A stretch of DNA of 64,000 bases. Source: Idiomarina sp. MD25a (lineage in GTDB: Bacteria > Pseudomonadota > Gammaproteobacteria > Enterobacterales > Alteromonadaceae). The stretch lies in assembly GCF_001870515.1 (NCBI RefSeq), contig NZ_MDGT01000003.1, forward strand, positions 874,842 through 938,841, written 5' to 3'. Under the pieces are notes generated by a model that saw only the letters and a list, made by a program, of their open reading frames with translations, ran no database searches and had not been told where the DNA came from. Positions 29,303 to 38,395 of this stretch are shown piece by piece; positions within the stretch are counted from its first letter, which is position 1, and every line of letters starts with the position of its first letter. Made by a program: the position numbers and the translations under genes.

Positions 29303-29332
29303 AAAAAGGGGCGCTTTGAGCGCCCCTTTTTT
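29303..29332. terminator. Bidirectional terminator between purF and astB
   Basis: AAGGGGCGCT (29306-29315) and AGCGCCCCTT (29319-29328) form a perfect ten-pair stem with a TTG loop, followed by a T run and preceded by an A run. Confidence 0.93.
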
Positions 29333-29348
29333 ATGTCATCTTTTCGAC

Positions 29349-30695
29349 TTAGTCTTGTTGGAACGGGTATACCGAACCGAGTTTTAAGATTTGCGTTAAC
29401 TCATCAAGCGCAGAACGCGACTCTTCGAGCAACGCAGGGTCACGTAAGTCGTCAACGGCAAGCTCTTCGCGATAGTGTTTATCAACCCACTGAGTTAAGC
29501 GTTGATACAGCTCATCGCTCATCAAACAGTTCGGATTAGCGGCTTTAAGCTCTTCGTCGTTGAGCGCTACTCGTAGACGTAAACAGGCAGGTCCACCACC
29601 GTTACGCATACTTTGTTTAACGTCAAAGAACTCAACGCGCTTGATAGGGTTATCGCGCTGCACCAGTGACTCAAGATAAGCTTTTACACGCGGGTTTTCT
29701 TGACACTCGGTCGGTGCAATGAGGGTCATGATGCCATCCGGCGGTGTAATCAACTGGGTGTTAAACAAATAAGTTGATACAGCGTCCTGTACGCTCACCT
29801 CATCGGTTTTAACTTCGATGAAGTGCACTGGGGTATCGCCAAACTTTTGTTGGATTTCAGCGAATTTCTGCTCGGTATTACGGAATGCCTGCTCGTGATA
29901 GAACAATACGTTTTGGTTACCCACGGCAATAACGTCGTTATGAAACACGCCTTGGTCGATAACATCGGGGTTTTGCTGCAGATAAACGGTGTTGTCATCA
30001 GTTAGACCATGCAAGCGAGCGATGGCTTGAGATGCTTCCAACGTTTGCCGCGCAGGGAACTTTTGCGGTGCAGGTTGGGTACTATCAAATGCGCAACGAC
30101 CGTAAGTAAAGATTTCAACACCGGCATGACCGTATTGTTCACATAAACGCGTGTGGTTTGCTGCGCCTTCATCGCCAAAGTGCTCGTTATCAGGCAGGTG
30201 AGTGTGATGCTCGAAATAACGTTCATGTGCAAACATGGCTTTAAGAATATTGCCACTGGTTACTGGCTCGAGTGAGCGGTGAAACTTATTCGTTAAGTTA
30301 GCCGGTGTAAAATGCACTTTGCCATTTGCTGTATCGGCACTGGGTGATACAGTCGCTGCGTTGGCGGTCCACATGCTTGATGCTGAGCATACCGCTTGGA
30401 AAATAGCCGGTGCTTCGGTTGCCGCTTTATATAATACTTCGCCATCGGTACCTGTGAAGCCCAGGCGTCGCAACGCATAAATATCTGGACGTTCTTGTGG
30501 CGCCAAAACACCTTGCTTCATGCCCATGTCGTGTAGCGCTTTCATCTTCATTAGCCCTTGTAGGGCGGCGCTTTTAGGGCTAGAAACAGCCTTTGCGTTG
30601 GCTAGCGAGGCAACGTTGCCGAATGACAAACCAGCGTAATTGTGAGTCGGACCGACAAGGCCGTCATAATTCACTTCAAAGTGTTGCATAGTCAC
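29349..30695 (-). CDS. astB: N-succinylarginine dihydrolase
   Basis: This 448-aa enzyme performs the second step of the arginine succinyltransferase pathway, releasing ammonia and CO2 from N2-succinylarginine to give succinylornithine. It opens with [21 protein letters not shown] and ends in the nucleophile region [16 protein letters not shown], both hallmarks of AstB. The GTG at 30695 lies nine bases after an AAAGGAG ribosome site; the ATG two codons later is 15 bases away and less likely. The other ast genes are not in the window, so the pathway must be split on this chromosome. Confidence 0.95.
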   Translation of the reverse strand: MTMQHFEVNYDGLVGPTHNYAGLSFGNVASLANAKAVSSPKSAALQGLMKMKALHDMGMKQGVLAPQERPDIYALRRLGFTGTDGEVLYKAATEAPAIFQAVCSASSMWTANAATVSPSADTANGKVHFTPANLTNKFHRSLEPVTSGNILKAMFAHERYFEHHTHLPDNEHFGDEGAANHTRLCEQYGHAGVEIFTYGRCAFDSTQPAPQKFPARQTLEASQAIARLHGLTDDNTVYLQQNPDVIDQGVFHNDVIAVGNQNVLFYHEQAFRNTEQKFAEIQQKFGDTPVHFIEVKTDEVSVQDAVSTYLFNTQLITPPDGIMTLIAPTECQENPRVKAYLESLVQRDNPIKRVEFFDVKQSMRNGGGPACLRLRVALNDEELKAANPNCLMSDELYQRLTQWVDKHYREELAVDDLRDPALLEESRSALDELTQILKLGSVYPFQQD

Positions 30696-30992
30696 GTATT
30701 CGCGCTCCTTTCGGGGGGGCTACTGTTTAGCCTGATATGATCGAATTAGAATTATTATACGTTGTTAATAACGGCTTGTAAGCCTTTATTTTCGTGGGCT
30801 TACTGAAAATTATGAGAGTCTGACTGTTTATCTAAATTGTGCGAATTTTTATCAAATGCACAGGTTATGGTTGTTTCTTAAGAAAATAACCGATATATCT
30901 TAAAAAAGGCAGAATCATCGGGTTGCCACTTGTATTTCAGTGGTTATGAACCTATATCGTCTGACAGTTAAAGAAAAGAGAAGCTAAACTCT
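30696..30992. other. Divergent astB/topA intergenic region with several inverted repeats
   Basis: This 297-bp AT-rich spacer has no convincing ORF. It holds TAAGCC/GGCTTA (30779-30784 and 30797-30802). It also holds a nested palindrome, TTTCTTAAGAAA (30874-30885) inside GGTT...AACC (30869-30891). A weak topA promoter candidate is TTGCCA (30923) with TATGAA (30945) at 16-bp spacing, whose spacer contains CCACT/AGTGG. Regulatory roles are guesses. Confidence 0.4.
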
Positions 30993-33611
30993 ATGGCGAA
31001 ATCGCTCGTTATTGTCGAGTCCCCGGCAAAAGCCAAAACAATTAATAAATACCTGGGTAACGATTTTATCGTGAAATCCAGCGTAGGGCATGTGCGCGAC
31101 CTTCCTACCAAGGCGGTAGAAAAGGTACCGAGCAAATCGGCGGCGGAAGTCCGCAAAATGTCGCCGGAGGACAAAGCGGCGTACCAACAGCAACGAGACT
31201 TTAAACGTTTGGTTGCGCGAATGGGGATCGATCCCGAGCATGATTGGGATGCGCACTATGAAGTGTTGCCCGGTAAGGAAAAAGTAGTCAAGGAACTCAC
31301 TCAGCTCGCGAAAAAGTCGGACAAAGTTATCCTCGCAACGGATTTGGACCGCGAAGGGGAAGCGATCGCCTGGCACTTGCGTGAACTGTTGGGTGGCGAA
31401 AACGACCGATATCAACGTGTGGTTTTTAACGAAATTACCAAAAATGCGATCCAAGATGCTTTCTCGCACCCAGCACAACTCAACTTGGATCGCGTCAATG
31501 CACAACAAACACGTCGATTTTTAGACCGTGTTGTGGGTTTCATGGTATCGCCTTTGTTATGGAAGAAAATTGCCCGCGGGCTATCTGCCGGACGCGTGCA
31601 GTCCGTTGCCGTTCGCTTGGTGGTCGAACGCGAGCGTGAGATTAAAGCCTTTGTTCCGGAAGAGTATTGGGATGTACACGCGGATTTAGCCACACAAGCT
31701 AAAGACGATCTGCGCATGCAGGTCGTGAAGCAAGCCGGAGAGAGCTTCAGACCGGCGAACAAAGAACAGACTGACGCGGCATTGGCACAGTTAAAAGACG
31801 CCGAATACGAAGTTATTGCACGCGAAGACAAACCCACGTCGAGCAAGCCATCGGCTCCGTTTATCACTTCGACGTTGCAGCAGTCAGCCAGTACGCGTTT
31901 AGGTTTTGGTGTAAAGAAAACCATGACCTTGGCACAGCGCTTGTATGAAGCGGGTCACATTACCTACATGCGTACCGACTCAACTAATTTGAGTGCGGAT
32001 GCAGTGAGCGCGTGTCGTGATTACATAGAAAAGAGCTTTGGCGCTAATTACTTGCCGAAACAACCGAATCGCTATGGTTCAAAAGAGGGTGCACAAGAAG
32101 CGCACGAGGCGATTCGTCCTTCGGATGTGAATATCAAGGCCGATAAGTTGGGGAGCATGGATCGTGATGCTCAGCGCCTGTACGAATTGATTTGGCGTCA
32201 GTTTGTGGCTTGCCAAATGGTACCGGCAAAATACGATAGCACGACACTGATTGCGCAAGCGGGTGAGTTTGAGCTTAAAGCTCGTGGTCGCGTGATGCGT
32301 TTTGCGGGTTGGACCAAGGTGCTACCGCCGTCATCGTCGAAGAAAGACGGAGATATGACCTTACCTGATATCGGTAAAGGTGAAATCCTTGCACTCAACC
32401 AATTAGATCCGCAACAACACTTCACCAAGCCACCTGCGCGCTACAGTGAGGCATCGTTGGTAAAAGAGCTCGAGAAGCGTGGCATTGGTCGCCCTTCGAC
32501 CTATGCATCGATTATCTCAACGATTCAGGACCGCGGATACGTCAAGGTCGATAATCGCCGCTTTTTCGCCGAAAAAATGGGTGAAATCGTTAACGATCGA
32601 CTCATTGAAAACTTTACCGAGTTAATGAATTACAACTTTACCGCGGAGATGGAGCAGGCGCTCGATGACATTGCCGCAGGCAAACGTAATTGGAAAGAAA
32701 CGCTCGATAAGTTTTACGAGGACTTTAAAGCAAATCTCGAACAAGCCGAGCGCGACCCGAATGAAGGCGGTATGCGCGGCAACCAAATGGTCATGACCGA
32801 TATTGAGTGTCCTAAATGTGGTCGTGAAATGGGCATTCGCACGGCATCAACGGGTGTTTTCTTGGGTTGTTCAGGTTACAACTTGCCGCCGAAGGAACGC
32901 TGTACTCAAACGCTCAACTTAACGCCAGGCGAAGAGGCGGTGAAGGTCACTGACGAGGATGAGCGCGAGACTGAAGCACTGCGAGCCAAAAAGCGTTGCG
33001 CTAAATGCGGTACAGCAATGGATAGTTACCTCATTGATGAGAAGCGCAAGTTACATGTGTGTGGTAATAACCCCACCTGTGATGGCTACCTCATTGAGCA
33101 AGGTGAGTTTCGTATTAAGGGCTATGATGGGCCGACCATTGAGTGTGACAAATGCGGTTCGGAGATGCAGCTTAAGACTGGACGGTTTGGTAAATACTTC
33201 GACTGTACCAATGATGAGTGTAAAAACACGCGTAAGCTATTACGCAATGGTGAGCCCGCACCACCGAAAGAAGATCCCGTACCGTTGCCTGAGCTTCCGT
33301 GCGAGGATTCGGACGCGTACTTTGTGTTACGTGATGGCGCTTCAGGTATTTTCTTATCAGCGAACACCTTTCCTAAGTCGCGTGAGACGCGAGCGGTTAA
33401 GGTCAAGGAGCTTGCGCGGTTTAAAGACCGTTTGCCTGACAAGTTTAAGTATCTTGCCGAAGCGCCACAGGAAGATGACGAGGGTAACGAGGCTATCGTT
33501 CGCTTCTCGCGGAAAAACAAAGAGCAATACGTGGTGACCGAGGTCCATAAAAAGCAGACCGGTTGGAAGGCTCACTACAAGGGTGGCAAGTGGGTCATCG
33601 ATAAAAAATAA
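30993..33611 (+). CDS. topA: DNA topoisomerase I
   Basis: This 872-aa type IA topoisomerase relaxes negative supercoils. The TOPRIM domain carries the acidic triad in [10 protein letters not shown] near residue 112. The active-site Tyr325 lies in ITYMRTDST. Three C-terminal four-Cys zinc ribbons follow (CPKCGREMG near 608, CAKCGTAMD near 670, CDKCGSEMQ near 715), and then a basic tail. Length and layout match E. coli TopA. It is divergent from astB and ends at a strong terminator before the pilus locus. Confidence 0.96.
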   Translation: MAKSLVIVESPAKAKTINKYLGNDFIVKSSVGHVRDLPTKAVEKVPSKSAAEVRKMSPEDKAAYQQQRDFKRLVARMGIDPEHDWDAHYEVLPGKEKVVKELTQLAKKSDKVILATDLDREGEAIAWHLRELLGGENDRYQRVVFNEITKNAIQDAFSHPAQLNLDRVNAQQTRRFLDRVVGFMVSPLLWKKIARGLSAGRVQSVAVRLVVEREREIKAFVPEEYWDVHADLATQAKDDLRMQVVKQAGESFRPANKEQTDAALAQLKDAEYEVIAREDKPTSSKPSAPFITSTLQQSASTRLGFGVKKTMTLAQRLYEAGHITYMRTDSTNLSADAVSACRDYIEKSFGANYLPKQPNRYGSKEGAQEAHEAIRPSDVNIKADKLGSMDRDAQRLYELIWRQFVACQMVPAKYDSTTLIAQAGEFELKARGRVMRFAGWTKVLPPSSSKKDGDMTLPDIGKGEILALNQLDPQQHFTKPPARYSEASLVKELEKRGIGRPSTYASIISTIQDRGYVKVDNRRFFAEKMGEIVNDRLIENFTELMNYNFTAEMEQALDDIAAGKRNWKETLDKFYEDFKANLEQAERDPNEGGMRGNQMVMTDIECPKCGREMGIRTASTGVFLGCSGYNLPPKERCTQTLNLTPGEEAVKVTDEDERETEALRAKKRCAKCGTAMDSYLIDEKRKLHVCGNNPTCDGYLIEQGEFRIKGYDGPTIECDKCGSEMQLKTGRFGKYFDCTNDECKNTRKLLRNGEPAPPKEDPVPLPELPCEDSDAYFVLRDGASGIFLSANTFPKSRETRAVKVKELARFKDRLPDKFKYLAEAPQEDDEGNEAIVRFSRKNKEQYVVTEVHKKQTGWKAHYKGGKWVIDKK

Positions 33612-33628
33612 TCCATCACTGACTAAAC

Positions 33629-33658
33629 GAAGGGGCGATCGGGTATCGCCCCTTTTTT
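33629..33658 (+). terminator. Rho-independent terminator after topA
   Basis: AGGGGCGAT (33631-33639) pairs with ATCGCCCCT (33645-33653) around CGGGT, followed by TTTTT. It separates topA from the pilus genes, so the latter need their own promoter. Confidence 0.92.
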
Positions 33659-33674
33659 ATGCGCTTTATAAAGT

Positions 33675-33696
33675 TTGGGGTATTGAATTAACCCAA
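33675..33696 (+). promoter_or_regulatory. Inverted repeat ahead of the pilus operon
   Basis: TTGGG (33675-33679) and CCCAA (33692-33696) flank an AT-rich centre, 13 bp before the first pilus gene and just after the topA terminator. It may be an operator or 5'-leader hairpin. No confident -35/-10 pair could be assigned in the 51-bp gap. Confidence 0.3.
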
Positions 33697-33709
33697 CTGA
33701 GTAAAGGTC

Positions 33710-34105
33710 ATGATCCTGCAAAAACTAACCTGCTATTTAGTGCTGATTGCCGCACTGACGAGTGGCGTGGCACCCATCAGTATGGCGCAAGATTGCCTAT
33801 CACTTGATTTAGGTCCCGCTGAGTTTGATCAGCCGATGCAGTGGCAATCACAAAGCCAGGGCGTTGCTGCGATGGTTAGAGCTGGGCTACTCGAGCCGCA
33901 GGTTATAAAGCTATTAAAGCAACATTTAGCGATTAAGGTTGTCGATTGGCAGGCGTCGCATCATCATCAATGGCCAACGGATTACTTGCTTGAGGCGGAC
34001 AATTGGCAAGGCTTTTTTACCCGTCTACTTAAGCCATTTGGTCTGCAACTCGTGCTCTACGCCAATCAAGGCGCCGTGGTGCGCTATCAGGAATCGCCGT
34101 TGTGA
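33710..34105 (+). CDS. Exported TcpQ/PilL-like type IVb pilus protein
   Basis: This 131-aa protein has a Sec signal peptide (residues 1-26, ending PISMAQ). Its C-terminal part (about 65-128) resembles the TcpQ C-terminal domain found beside type IVb pilus secretins: a VVDWQAS strand, then WPTDYLLEAD, then NWQGFFTRLLKPFGLQLVLY and VVRYQ. TcpQ-like proteins stabilise or localise the secretin, and R64 PilL has the same domain. An AAAGG ribosome site precedes the ATG. The stop codon overlaps the secretin GTG start (GTGA), which supports a shared function. The family call is by motif reading and position, not by search. Confidence 0.6.
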   Translation: MILQKLTCYLVLIAALTSGVAPISMAQDCLSLDLGPAEFDQPMQWQSQSQGVAAMVRAGLLEPQVIKLLKQHLAIKVVDWQASHHHQWPTDYLLEADNWQGFFTRLLKPFGLQLVLYANQGAVVRYQESPL

Positions 34106-35571
34106 GTTATTTGCGTGTTGTATCCACGTTGCTCGGCGGTCTGCTCTGCGTAGCGTGCAGTTATGACCCGGCTGCCCTTATCGCAGAGGCTGACGCCCTA
34201 GCCGAACAACAGCATCAGCATTTAGCGAGCGAATACGGCTATCAACTTGCCCCAGAACCACCAGAGATCGTGGTAAAGAGCGACCAGTTTTACGTACCTG
34301 CTTTGGCAAAAAGTTCGATAGATAAGCCGATTTGGTACAGCCAACCGTTACAAACGCAACTTAGTAAAGTCCCGTTGTTACAAGCGTTACAAACTGTTTT
34401 CACACCGCTCAATGTTGCGGTTTTACTCGATCCGGAAATTCAGCCCGATACGCTGATATCGAGTCATTTTACTGGCACAGTCGGCGAATGGCTTGCTTGG
34501 CTCAGTAATGGACAGCAGCTGTTTATTGAGTATGAACCCTATGCGGTTCATCTAAAGCGATATCAAGTAAAGCGTTATGATTTAGCGTTTCTAGCCGGTA
34601 TGACACAGTTTTCGCTGAATGAACAAGGTTCTCAGCGATCGTCTAACGACGCGGCAGGACAGCTGGGTTTTAAGTCAGGCGATAAACCGGCTTGGGATGA
34701 GCTGAAAGCCGCTATCACGCTAATGTTGTCTGATAGTGGCGAGGTCGCCCTCAACGCAAATGCCAGCGCCTTACTGGTGAAAGATACACCGAGTGTGATT
34801 AAGCAAGTGGATAGTTACATTGCACAGTTGAACAATAGTTTAACTCGACAAGTTGCATTAGATGTCCAAGTGGTCGAAATTCGCTTTAGCGATAACGAGC
34901 AATACACCGTTGATTGGTCGAGTGTCAGACGAAACAGTCAGGGCGCACCTTGGTTAACCTCTCAAAATGGTTCAGAAAATTGGCTGCAACAGGCCGCGGG
35001 ACGCTTTATTCTGAGCCCATTAAATGGTTCGCGTAATTCAGTTGAAGTGTTAGTGCAGGCGTTGCAAAAGCAGGGTCATGTCAAAGTGAGCCACCACCCG
35101 CGTTTACTGACATTAAACCACCAAATCGCTCAACTTTTGGTTGAAGAAGAGCAAGCTTATTTGGCTGAATCGGAAGTGAGTAGTACGCCTTATGTGGGAC
35201 AACAGCAGCGACTCAAACCGGGCCGCGTGACAACGGGATTCCGACTATTTGTACTGCCGAACATTCTAGAAAGAGATGTCTTGTTACATTTATCTTCTCA
35301 AATGAGTGCGTTGCAGGGCATGAGTGTGGTGCAGTCTGGCGATAACATGATTCAGACTCCCCATACCGCTCGCAAACACTTTTTCTTAAAGGCTTTGGTT
35401 GGTCACTCAGAAACTTTGTTGCTGACGGGCTTTCGAAATCAACAAACCGAAGCAGGCCGAACCCGTTCGGGGGTGAGCTGGCTACTGGGTGGTGGGCAGC
35501 AACAAAAGCAACAGAATAGTGAAACGCTACTACTCATTACTCCGCGCATTGTAGGAGTCGCGAATGAGTGA
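34102..35571 (+). CDS. Type IVb pilus secretin lipoprotein (PilN/BfpB-like)
   Basis: This 489-aa outer-membrane pore subunit has a lipoprotein signal ending in the lipobox CVACS (acylated Cys19). An N-terminal STN-like region (about 90-170, VPLLQALQTVFTPLNVAVLLDPEI), an N1-type segment (NASALLVKDTPSVIKQVDSYIAQL) and the secretin domain (from about 250, VALDVQVVEIRFSD, to LLLITPRIV) follow in the standard order. Being itself a lipoprotein is typical of type IVb secretins such as BfpB and R64 PilN. The GTG start overlaps the preceding stop by four bases, and the end overlaps the next gene by eight. Confidence 0.85.
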   Translation: MSYLRVVSTLLGGLLCVACSYDPAALIAEADALAEQQHQHLASEYGYQLAPEPPEIVVKSDQFYVPALAKSSIDKPIWYSQPLQTQLSKVPLLQALQTVFTPLNVAVLLDPEIQPDTLISSHFTGTVGEWLAWLSNGQQLFIEYEPYAVHLKRYQVKRYDLAFLAGMTQFSLNEQGSQRSSNDAAGQLGFKSGDKPAWDELKAAITLMLSDSGEVALNANASALLVKDTPSVIKQVDSYIAQLNNSLTRQVALDVQVVEIRFSDNEQYTVDWSSVRRNSQGAPWLTSQNGSENWLQQAAGRFILSPLNGSRNSVEVLVQALQKQGHVKVSHHPRLLTLNHQIAQLLVEEEQAYLAESEVSSTPYVGQQQRLKPGRVTTGFRLFVLPNILERDVLLHLSSQMSALQGMSVVQSGDNMIQTPHTARKHFFLKALVGHSETLLLTGFRNQQTEAGRTRSGVSWLLGGGQQQKQQNSETLLLITPRIVGVANE

Positions 35572-36631
35572 TTGGGTTACGCAAAGTTTTCGCTTGCGAC
35601 TGGGCAATAAGAAGCCATCACATAAGCAATTGTTAGCGACCGTTGCGCAGTGGAACTATCCCTACTGTGGTTTGGTGTTCTTCATGCAGCAGTGGTGGCT
35701 GAGTTTAAGTCACCAACCCGGCCTCGATATTTTATTTTGTGCGCGCAATGATTGGCCGCAGGAACGTATTTTCGGCTGGATTATTGCAGACATAAAGCCG
35801 GCTCGGTTAGTCGTTTGGCAAGGCGAACGGCTGGCTGCAATCGAACAGGGCGAAGTGGAAAGCTTAATTAAGCGCGTCGGTGTTTGGCAAACTGAATATC
35901 CGAAGTCTCAGAGCCCAGAGTATTGGTATTGGTGTTCGTGCCAACCTGCACCTGATGATTGGCCGGGATTGGTAATGCAGGAAAAACAATGTTCAGAAAG
36001 CTTCATTCGATTGGCGCCCGCGGAGCGCATGGCGAAACGTGTTTCCTCATTGATCAAGTGGACAGTGAGTTTTACTGCAATCGTTGTGTTGGCAGCGCTT
36101 GTTGGCTTCATAACGCTGTTTGACGCGCCGCAACATGACTCGAGCCAGATTGAGCCTAAGGTCGTCAAACAGCTCGATCATGTGCTGGTGATCGATAAAC
36201 TCGGGCAACTGATGAGTCGTCCGTATTTTGAGCGGCAACAGTTGGTGCAGATCGAAGTGGCGCGCTCGGGTATTCGTCTGACATGGCAGCAGGCGGCGAT
36301 ATCGAATACGTCGCCACGCTCTGCTATACGCCAAGAGACATTACCCGCGCCGTTAAAAGCTTATCAGGTATCGCAGAACAGTCAGCTGCTATCCAGCAAT
36401 GACCTATTAGATGACTATCGCCAACAGTTTTATGACGCGCAAATTGTTACCAAAGGTGCTACGCAATGGCAACTTACCTACGACATGATGTCTTATCGAC
36501 ACCTCCAACAATTAGCGGCGTGGCTGGCAATACACCCTGAACTGATACTTTCTTCCTTATCAATGAGGTACCAACATGGCTACTGGTCTGTGCAATGGAC
36601 GCTGGACTATCCGTTGGTTCAGCCCACTTAG
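35564..36631 (+). CDS. PilO-like pilin accessory protein (type IVb pilus)
   Basis: This 355-aa protein has a cytoplasmic N-terminal half, one transmembrane helix (about 163-185, FTAIVVLAALVGFITLF) and a periplasmic C-terminal half. This single-pass layout, lying between the secretin and the PilP/ATPase genes, is that of the R64 PilO accessory protein, which connects the ATPase side to the periplasm. Sequence conservation in this family is low, so the call depends on topology and gene order. The start overlaps the secretin by eight bases and has a GTAGGAG ribosome site. The end overlaps the next gene by 56 bases. Confidence 0.6.
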   Translation: MSDWVTQSFRLRLGNKKPSHKQLLATVAQWNYPYCGLVFFMQQWWLSLSHQPGLDILFCARNDWPQERIFGWIIADIKPARLVVWQGERLAAIEQGEVESLIKRVGVWQTEYPKSQSPEYWYWCSCQPAPDDWPGLVMQEKQCSESFIRLAPAERMAKRVSSLIKWTVSFTAIVVLAALVGFITLFDAPQHDSSQIEPKVVKQLDHVLVIDKLGQLMSRPYFERQQLVQIEVARSGIRLTWQQAAISNTSPRSAIRQETLPAPLKAYQVSQNSQLLSSNDLLDDYRQQFYDAQIVTKGATQWQLTYDMMSYRHLQQLAAWLAIHPELILSSLSMRYQHGYWSVQWTLDYPLVQPT

Positions 36632-36995
36632 TTTTGTTGTGTTGTGTTCATTTCCAGTGCTCGCGCAGCAACACGACATTGAAGCTGAATCTAAGCCAAA
36701 TGTGACACAGCAATGGCAAGCGGAGCTGCAAGCTTATCAAGATTGGCAAGCGGCAATGGAACACAAAAAGCGCGAGTTAGCCCTTGCGGAGTTGCAATTA
36801 AATTGGCTTAAAAAACAAGTGGAGATCGCTCATCAACAGCGGCTCTTACAACCGACAGTACGTAAAAAGGGGGTTGAACCGAGTAATTGTATTCGTGTAG
36901 CCAACCACGATTGGCAATTACAGCGTGATGCGACCCACTGGTATTGGGGATCGCTGATTGACGCAGAACATGACTCACAAAGGAGGTGCTTTTGA
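36576..36995 (+). CDS. Small periplasmic PilP-like protein
   Basis: This 139-aa protein has a signal peptide (about 1-30, ending FPVLAQQ), a Gln/Glu-rich helical stretch likely to form a coiled coil (about 45-85) and a short C-terminal region with two Cys residues that could pair in the periplasm. Signal, helix and compact tail match R64 PilP, an alignment or secretin-linked protein. The ATG has a good ATGAGG ribosome site inside the end of the PilO-like gene, giving a long 56-bp out-of-frame overlap. Function is inferred from position only. Confidence 0.55.
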   Translation: MATGLCNGRWTIRWFSPLSFVVLCSFPVLAQQHDIEAESKPNVTQQWQAELQAYQDWQAAMEHKKRELALAELQLNWLKKQVEIAHQQRLLQPTVRKKGVEPSNCIRVANHDWQLQRDATHWYWGSLIDAEHDSQRRCF

Positions 36996-36997
36996 TC

Positions 36998-38395
36998 ATG
37001 GAAGGTATTCCACAGCTCGATGCCAAAGCGCTTTATGGCTGTACGATTCATCCTGTTATCTTTCAATACTGTGAGATGCTGCTGAATCAGTGGCATCAAG
37101 AAGGGTGTGATGATAAGGCGGTGTTAGCGACGGAATCAGGACTTTTAGTCTGTTCGCCGCAGGCATTTAGGCAAGCAGTACTCGAGCGCGAAAACTTGGA
37201 AAAACTTTTACGCGACTACACTCAGCAGCCAGTGCAGTGTGCAGTCGCTGACGCGCGTGTGATTCGGGCCGCCATACTGACCTATCGTACAGGACGTCCG
37301 CAAGCCGAGCAGCAAGCCGAAGCGACCGATCAAACGCATGCTCAGCAATTACTTTCGGATTTAGTTGCTGAGGGGTTGGCTAAAGGAGCATCCGATATTC
37401 ATTTAAGATTCAGTAAGCACTTTTGTAGAACCTGCTATCGAGTAAAAGGGGTATTAGTCGACCATCACCAACGTAACCGTGAGGCAATGACCGAGGCGAT
37501 TGCCGCAGCGCTCAATACGCGCAGTCATGACTATAACCAAGTGTTTAATGAACAAAGTACCGATAGCGCGAGCTTATTGGTGCCGTTGAGTCGTGCTGAT
37601 AGTCAATTGTCGGAAATAAAAGTGCGGCTACAGAAATCACCGCTAAGCGATGGGTTTGCTGTTACGTTACGGCTATTGGCGACTGAGATATCGAGTGCTT
37701 TGTCGCTAGAGTCTTTGGGTTTTGAGCCAGACATTATCAAAGGCGTCGATTGCATGCTTCAACAAAATAGTGGCTTATTGCTCATTGTCGGGCCTACCGG
37801 ACAGGGCAAAACAACCACATTGGCAGCTATTCATCAACGCTTCAGTGAGTCGGCAAAGATTATTTCGCTCGAAGATCCTGTCGAGCTCAAACAACCCAAC
37901 GTTGAGCAACGTTGGATAGACTCAACGCGCGAAGAAGAGGGGTTTGCAAATGCAATTAAAATTGCGCTGCGGGAAGACCCTGACGTGATTTCGGTCAGCG
38001 AAATTCGTGATAATTCAACGGCCGCCGCGGCCATTCGAGCTGCGTTAACCGGTCATCTAGTGACCGCTACGCTGCATGCTAGCGATGCGTTATCGGCGCT
38101 AGAGCGACTCCGTGATCTCGGTTGTGCGCTAGAACAACTACTCACGCCAGGCGTGTTGCGAGGAATCATTGCACAACGCTTAACGTATCAACAGGGTCAG
38201 CCAAGGTTGGTTGCTGAGTATGTAGTGTTCGACCAGGTCGCTCGGCAATTTGCGTTGAGTCACGATTACGTGGGTTGGCGTGAACATCTTAAACGTTGCG
38301 GTTGGCGGAGCCTAGCTAAACGGGGAGCGGCGCAGGTCATTGCGGAAGCGCCACGCGAATACCATTACTCAGATGAAGGACCGCAGGCAAAATGA
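36998..38395 (+). CDS. Type II/IV secretion assembly ATPase (PilQ/GspE-like)
   Basis: This traffic ATPase of about 465 aa powers pilus subunit extrusion from the cytoplasmic side. It has Walker A GPTGQGKTTT (from about residue 265), an Asp box region LEDPVE, the Walker B segment REDPDVISVSEIRD (ending near 337; the usual Gly before EIRD is Ser) and the His box GHLVTATLHAS. It lacks the four-Cys zinc motif of many GspE/PilB proteins. The AGGAGGTG ribosome site (36981-36988) is followed by ATG 36998; TTG 36992 overlapping the previous stop is an alternative. The end overlaps the platform gene as ATGA. Confidence 0.88.
   Translation: MEGIPQLDAKALYGCTIHPVIFQYCEMLLNQWHQEGCDDKAVLATESGLLVCSPQAFRQAVLERENLEKLLRDYTQQPVQCAVADARVIRAAILTYRTGRPQAEQQAEATDQTHAQQLLSDLVAEGLAKGASDIHLRFSKHFCRTCYRVKGVLVDHHQRNREAMTEAIAAALNTRSHDYNQVFNEQSTDSASLLVPLSRADSQLSEIKVRLQKSPLSDGFAVTLRLLATEISSALSLESLGFEPDIIKGVDCMLQQNSGLLLIVGPTGQGKTTTLAAIHQRFSESAKIISLEDPVELKQPNVEQRWIDSTREEEGFANAIKIALREDPDVISVSEIRDNSTAAAAIRAALTGHLVTATLHASDALSALERLRDLGCALEQLLTPGVLRGIIAQRLTYQQGQPRLVAEYVVFDQVARQFALSHDYVGWREHLKRCGWRSLAKRGAAQVIAEAPREYHYSDEGPQAK

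Noticed and set aside
30696-30770. Possible ArgR box upstream of astB (GAATTAGAATTAT)
   Set aside because: Only partial similarity to the TGAAT/ATTCA dyad in an AT-rich region; not strong enough to list.
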